Part shown: piece after piece, positions 59,711 through 64,000 of the stretch | Position numbering within the stretch: the stretch's first letter is position 1 | Layout of the letters: every line of letters starts with the position of its first letter | From: Callipepla californica brunnescens | Lineage: Eukaryota; Chordata; Aves; Galliformes; Odontophoridae | Assembly (NCBI GenBank): GCA_023055505.1 | Contig: JALIRH010000001.1 | Location: 120,811,723-120,875,722, forward strand | Reading direction: 5' to 3' | Length of the DNA stretch: 64,000 nucleotides | The notes under the pieces: model-generated | What the model saw: only the letters and a program-made list of their open reading frames with translations | The model's database searches: none | Told to the model about the DNA's origin: nothing | Translations under genes and position numbers: made by a program

Positions 59711-59880
59711 GGCTCGGTTACGCACATTTGGGGCCGTATTTCAGCGTCGACCACGAGCAGGGAAGCGCAGGATTGAAACCACCGAGGTTCCTGCAGTGGG
59801 AAGGATCGCTCTGCTCAGTGCATCCCAACCTCGAAACTTAGGGACGTGGTTTTACGGTGGGGTTGGGTTGATGGTTGGGT

Positions 59881-60607
59881 GAGAAGCAAAGGCTGTGGAA
59901 TAATTCATTGCCATTCACGCAGTGTTAATTACGGAGCGTCTCTTTAAACATCTCTGTCCCAGGTGAAGCATTTCACCGTAACTGCTTTTAAAACTGACAC
60001 TGCTTTGCAGTCTGTGTCAGTAGGAGCAAATTCCTGACCCGTGAGTCATTAACACCCTGCGTGGAATGGCTTTGCGTGGTGGCACCTGCGTGTTAAATCG
60101 TGGCTTTCTGCTCTCTGGTCACGCTTTGTAAACCTCTGGCAGCTCAGCCACCAGGATGCCTCCGTCCCCTTGAATGTGCCATACAACACAGAGTAGGGTC
60201 GGGTGATTTGGAGCTGTGGTCCCCTCCGTGTGCTCCCTCACTGTGCCAACCACCCCAGTGATGTGCCCATAGCTGGCACCTTGTGCACTGAATAGGACCG
60301 AGCCCTTCGTTTAGGCCGCGGAAAGGTCAAAAAATCCTTTTTTTTTTTTTTGCAGCCTTTGGCAGAAGACAGAACAAAACCAACAAAAATAGCAGCTTGG
60401 GAAATAATACATTCCTAACAAATTCTATCCACGTTCCTTCAGGGGTTATTCCCCTCCTTTGTGTGTTGGCAAAGACGATAAACGCCATACGGCTTCACTG
60501 CTGTCCCCATCTCAAAGAGAAGGTGCCATAGCTGCTTCCCAGAGGCACTGCAAGCTGCAAGCACGGCTCACAGGTGCTGCAAGATCCCCTCTCCAGCAGC
60601 CTCAAGC
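59881..60607. other. Intergenic region before minisatellite
   Basis: No gene was recognised. It contains a T12 run near 60339-60350. The last ~20 bases begin to show degenerate copies of the minisatellite unit. Confidence 0.55.
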
Positions 60608-61196
60608 ACTGCAGCCCTAAGGATTGCAGCCCTAAACCTCACAGCCCTATACACTGCAGCCCTACACCTTGCAGCCCTATACCATACGGCACTACACCTT
60701 GCAGCTCTACACACCACAGCCCTACACATTGCAGCCTTAAGCATTGCAGCCCTATACACTCCATCCCTACCCCTGCAGCCCTACACCCTGCAGCCCTACA
60801 CACTGCAGCCCTACACCTTGCAGCCCTACACACTGCAGCCCTACACCTTGCAGCCCTACATACTCTAGCCCTACACCCTGCAGCCCTACACCCTGCAGCC
60901 CTACACCCTGCAGCCCTATACACTCCATCCCTACACCCTGCAGCCCTACGCCTTCCAGCCCTACACCCTGCAGCCCTACACCCTGCAGCCCTACACCTTG
61001 CAGCCCTACACACTGCAGCCCTATACACTCCATCCCTACACACTGCAGCCCTACACTCTGCAGCCCTACACACTGCAGCCCTACACCCTGCAGTCCTATA
61101 CACTGCAGCCCTACACCTTGCAGCCCTACACCCTACAGCCCTACACCTTCCAGCCCTATACACTGCAGCCCTACACCTTGCAGCCTAAAGCACCGC
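60608..61196. repeat. 15-bp minisatellite, ~39 copies
   Basis: Tandem copies of cagccctacaccctg have common variants acactg, accttg and actcca. The first six to eight copies are the most degenerate, and a one-base loss near 60768 changes the phase. The 15-bp period is a multiple of three and lacks stops in most frames. It therefore produces artificial long open frames on both strands (for example 60574-61188 and 60639-61163) made of repeated five-residue units. These should not be taken as proteins. The G-rich strand reads GGGCTGCAGGGTGTA. Confidence 0.95.
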
Positions 61197-61979
61197 AGCC
61201 CTGCACGTTACACAGAGCACCCAACCAGCGCGTGGTTGTTATTGCACCAGATACAGCAGAGCCACACAAAGAGAAACCGACCCTGCCCAGGAAGAAAAAG
61301 AAGGACAGGGAAATGGAGGCAGGGAGTGAATGTGCCCGAGCAGGTTTGGGGCAGAGCTGTCACACAGCCTTGGAAACGCGTCCCCAGCAAGCAAGCCCGA
61401 GTTGTTATTTTCCCTAAAAAAAAATAACAACGGCATGAGGGTGTTGTGCTAGGAGGGCTCGGGAGAACTTTGATCGAGGATTTGGGGTTTAAGGATGGAG
61501 CAAAGGGAGGGATAGAGCCTAATGCTGCTCCCGGGGCTGTGTTACTGCTGCCTCAGCCGGGGAGGGGATCAGACTGTAAATGCGCAACGTTCCCAGATCT
61601 GGGAGGTGATAGCTAATCTCAGCCAGGCCATAATACCCTGTAACACGACACCCAGCTCGTCTGCGGGAGACTCCAATCCCCTTTCCGTGGGTCCTGCTCC
61701 ATTATTTAAAAATCGATAATAATATGTGAAGCTTTTATCGATTCCCCTCGATATGTATATATATAATTTCCCCTCCTCCAGGAGGGTTTTGCTCCAGCCA
61801 GCCACGCTGTTGGCTTTTGTTGTTGTTGTGGGGTGGTTTGGGTTGTTTTTGCCCAACCTCTTTGTTTTCCCTACGGCATCCTTCACGGCTCGCAGTGGGG
61901 CGGGAGCGTTGGTGGGGTGCAAAGGACCTTGGCCATAGGGGGAGGGGAAGGGGCATGGGGCAAGCTCGCTGGAAACGGT
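61197..61979. other. Intergenic region upstream of GAB2
   Basis: No gene was recognised. It has a short purine-rich stretch (61286-61325) and an A/T patch at 61700-61770. Confidence 0.55.
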
Positions 61980-62160
61980 GATGGGGAGATTTAGGTTGGA
62001 TGTTAGAGGGAAATTCCTCGCTGCGAGGGCCCCGTCCCAAGGTTGGACGGGGCTCCGGGCACCTGGTCTATGGGAGGTGTCCCTGCTCGTGGAGGGGTTG
62101 GGGCTGGGTGAGCTTCGGGATCTTTTCCAGCCCAAATCACTGTGACTCCGTGATTTTGTG
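61980..62160 (+). mobile_element. CR1 LINE 3' fragment
   Basis: 'ggggagatttaggttggatg' followed by 'gggatcttttccagcccaaa' and 'gtgactccgtgattttgtga' is a CR1 3' end in plus orientation, GC-shifted by its surroundings. It ends just before the GAB2 CpG-rich region. Confidence 0.75.
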
Positions 62161-62179
62161 ACTGAGCATTAAGCCAGCA

Positions 62180-62601
62180 AGGCTCACCCGCCTCACTCTG
62201 CATCAAGTCCTACAGCAGCGGCTCTGGTACGAGGCGGTACCGGGGAGGCGGAGGGGATGGGCACAGCACTACGTGGTCCAGGCTCCCATCCCCGGGAGCG
62301 GACGGGTTTTGTATCTTTAAAGCGGTTGGGAGGCGTGGTGAGCCGGTTTCCTGCTTCCCCGCTCACAGCCGCTGCTGGAAGCGGGCGAGCGGTGGGGGGA
62401 GGCGGTGCTCGTGTCCCCCCCGGTCCCTCCCTGCTTCTCTCCTTCCCTCCTTCCCTCCCTCCCTCCCTCCCCTGCTCCGGCCCTGCCCGCTCCCTCCCGG
62501 CTCCCTCCTCCCCGGGCCGGCGCTGCGGGCGCTGAGCGCCCCGGGAGGAGGCAGCTCCCGGTTCTCGGTTCTCCTCCTCCTCTCCTTTATTTTCCATCAA
62601 G
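62180..62601 (+). promoter_or_regulatory. GAB2: GAB2 CpG-rich promoter and 5' UTR
   Basis: CpG density rises sharply, with many CG steps and GC-box-like runs, as in a CpG-island promoter without an evident TATA box. A (TCCC)n polypyrimidine tract lies at about 62436-62476, and an 'ccggcgctgcgggcgctgag' block follows about 85 bp before the start codon. The transcription start cannot be fixed from sequence. Confidence 0.7.
62436..62476 (+). repeat. (TTCC/TCCC)n polypyrimidine tract
   Basis: Short tandem tctccttccctccttccctc-type repeats lie in the GAB2 5' region. Such tracts vary in length between individuals and can be promoter elements. Confidence 0.8.
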
Positions 62602-62676
62602 ATGAGCGGAGGTGGAGAGGTGGTGTGTTCGGGCTGGCTCCGAAAGTCGCCGCCGGAGAAGAAGTTGAGGCGATAC
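62602..62676 (+). CDS. GAB2: GAB2 exon 1: start of PH domain
   Basis: The ATG at 62602 opens 25 codons ([20 protein letters not shown] then KLRRY) before a gtgagt donor at 62677 (phase 0). Human GAB2 begins '[25 protein letters not shown]', so the identity is clear. GAB2 is a cytosolic docking adaptor. Its N-terminal PH domain binds PI(3,4,5)P3 at the membrane, and its tyrosine-phosphorylated tail recruits SHP2 and PI3-kinase below growth-factor and immune receptors. Only the first PH strand is here, and the other exons lie beyond the window. The start context is caagATGa, with A at -3. The gene lies about 10 kb after NARS2 on the same strand. Confidence 0.96.
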
Positions 62677-64000
62677 GTGAGTGAGGAGACGGGAATGGAG
62701 ATACGGGGATGGGGTGGGGTGGCTACGGGGATCGGGATGGACATCGGGACGGGGATGGGGATGGGAGCTGCTCACCCAGCAGCCGTGCACCTGCTGCCCG
62801 CTGTTGGCTCCGTGCCCCACACCCGCTCCCATCGGAGCCGCCCCGTGCTGCGGGGACAGCTCTGAGCTCCGGGTCCCCTCCATCGGGTTCCCGTTGGCAC
62901 GGCCCTCCAGGCACAGCCCTTCTTCTGGGGTACCTTTGTCCCCAGGGGTAAAGGTGAAGCATCTCCGCTTCCCTCCTCGCTCCCCATAACGGTCGCTTCT
63001 CCCCCTTTCCCCTCCCTCGATTCCTTTCTGACGCTTTGAAGATCGCCCCAGTAGAGCTCCGATCGCCCTTTGTGCCATTAGCGGCCGAGATCAAAACATT
63101 TTGAGGAAGTTGTAAAAGAGGGTCCAAATGCCGCCTCTGTCACATTCCCCGCTGCTCGTTGAAAGAAATAACTGTTCTTTGAGCCCTCCTCTGCCTGACG
63201 GGCTCCGTGCGGGGTTGGAGGAGCTGCCACCCTATGACTCGGCACATCCCTCGCCCCAGTGCCGGCATCATCAGGTCGTGAGGATGCTCCTGGTTGGGGA
63301 CTCTCCTTCCTGGGGACGTTCATCCTCCGCCCGTGGATGCTCTCCCTTCGTGGGGACCTCGATCCCATCTCTTTCCCCCGGATGTATTTTTTTGGGATCC
63401 ACCTGCCTGGTGTCGAGTGACGGAGGCACTGCTGTGTACCCTTCAAAGGGAGGTGGATCGTTGGTCCCATTCTACAAGCGAATGTAAGGCTAAGAGCTTA
63501 CCAGCCTCCCCCATAGCAGAGGCAACGCAATAGACATCAGCGGTGCTGTCAGCCTCCCTCAAAACAGGAGCAGCCCTATCAGTGGGGCTGCATCTCCCTG
63601 CGTCGGACCCTTTCCCGAATGCCTGCACCTCTTCGAGGTTCGGGGGTGAAGCCGGGAAGGAATCCAACCCCAAATGTACCGAGACAAAGATGCGGATGGC
63701 TGTTTGCGTCCAAACCCTAATGCACGCAGGCATTGCTGGGAGATGGACGGGATGACTTTGTGCACGCTGAGCTGTGGAGGATGCTTTTAGCTTAATGGAG
63801 CAAAGCACCTTTCCTCCCTCAGAAATCAACTAATTGCCGATCCTGAGTCACCGGTGGCCTTAACTCATCAAACATCATTAGCTCTCCCCGGCGCCCGCCC
63901 CGTGAAAGGGCTCTCACACCGCCGCCTCAATGTGCAGCCTGTGCTCCGGCATTCCAGCATAAATCTGCTCAGCTCCGCGCGTGAGGGCGTGACCCGCTAA
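62677..64000 (+). other. GAB2: GAB2 intron 1 (partial)
   Basis: This is the beginning of the first intron, which continues past the window. The first 100 bp carry repeated GGGGAT/CGGGAT runs (62703-62770). An AP-1-like TGAGTCA lies at 63845-63851. No exon was recognised. Confidence 0.75.

Noticed and set aside
60574..61427. Several long open frames (up to 227 codons) on both strands
   Set aside because: They are produced by the 15-bp minisatellite, whose period is a multiple of three. All are five-residue repeats.
61569..62744. Minus-strand open frames of 188 and 183 codons near the GAB2 promoter
   Set aside because: They overlap a CR1 tail and the GC-rich CpG region, where stops are rare. 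The opposite strand carries the real GAB2 exon.

Overview
The window is vertebrate nuclear DNA, almost certainly from a galliform bird (chicken or a close relative). Three things point there: many CR1 LINE fragments with the typical avian tail wording, a provirus that looks like the chicken ENS-1/ERNI (Soprano) family, and the adjacent gene pair NARS2-GAB2, which is also adjacent and in the same order in human.

Positions 1-52250 hold the last twelve coding exons of NARS2 (mitochondrial asparaginyl-tRNA synthetase) on the + strand. The exons join in frame from residue ~84 of the human protein to the stop codon at 51576-51578, about 395 residues. They carry the class II synthetase motifs 1, 2 and 3. 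The N-terminal exons lie upstream of the window. Exon numbers 3-14 are inferred by comparison with the human gene. The introns carry CR1 fragments, small tandem duplications and one provirus.

Positions 4579-9957, in intron 4 and antisense to NARS2, hold a complete-looking 5379-bp LTR element. Its two 739-bp LTRs are identical as read by eye. It has a 4-bp target-site duplication (GGGA), a primer-binding site matching the 3' end of tRNA-Ser(AGA), and a leader with three tandem repeats of interlocked inverted repeats. It also has one intact 529-codon Gag-like ORF and a decayed Env transmembrane relic. No pol was recognised. The element sits inside an older CR1 copy. The intact ORF, identical LTRs and structured leader make it the most interesting object here.

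Positions 52250-62180 are intergenic: CR1 pieces, a ~39-copy 15-bp minisatellite (60608-61196) and otherwise unassigned DNA.

Positions 62180-64000 hold a CpG-rich promoter/5' UTR and the first coding exon of GAB2 (docking adaptor; start of the PH domain), followed by the beginning of its first intron. NARS2 and GAB2 run head to tail on the + strand. No tRNA, rRNA or CRISPR feature was seen.
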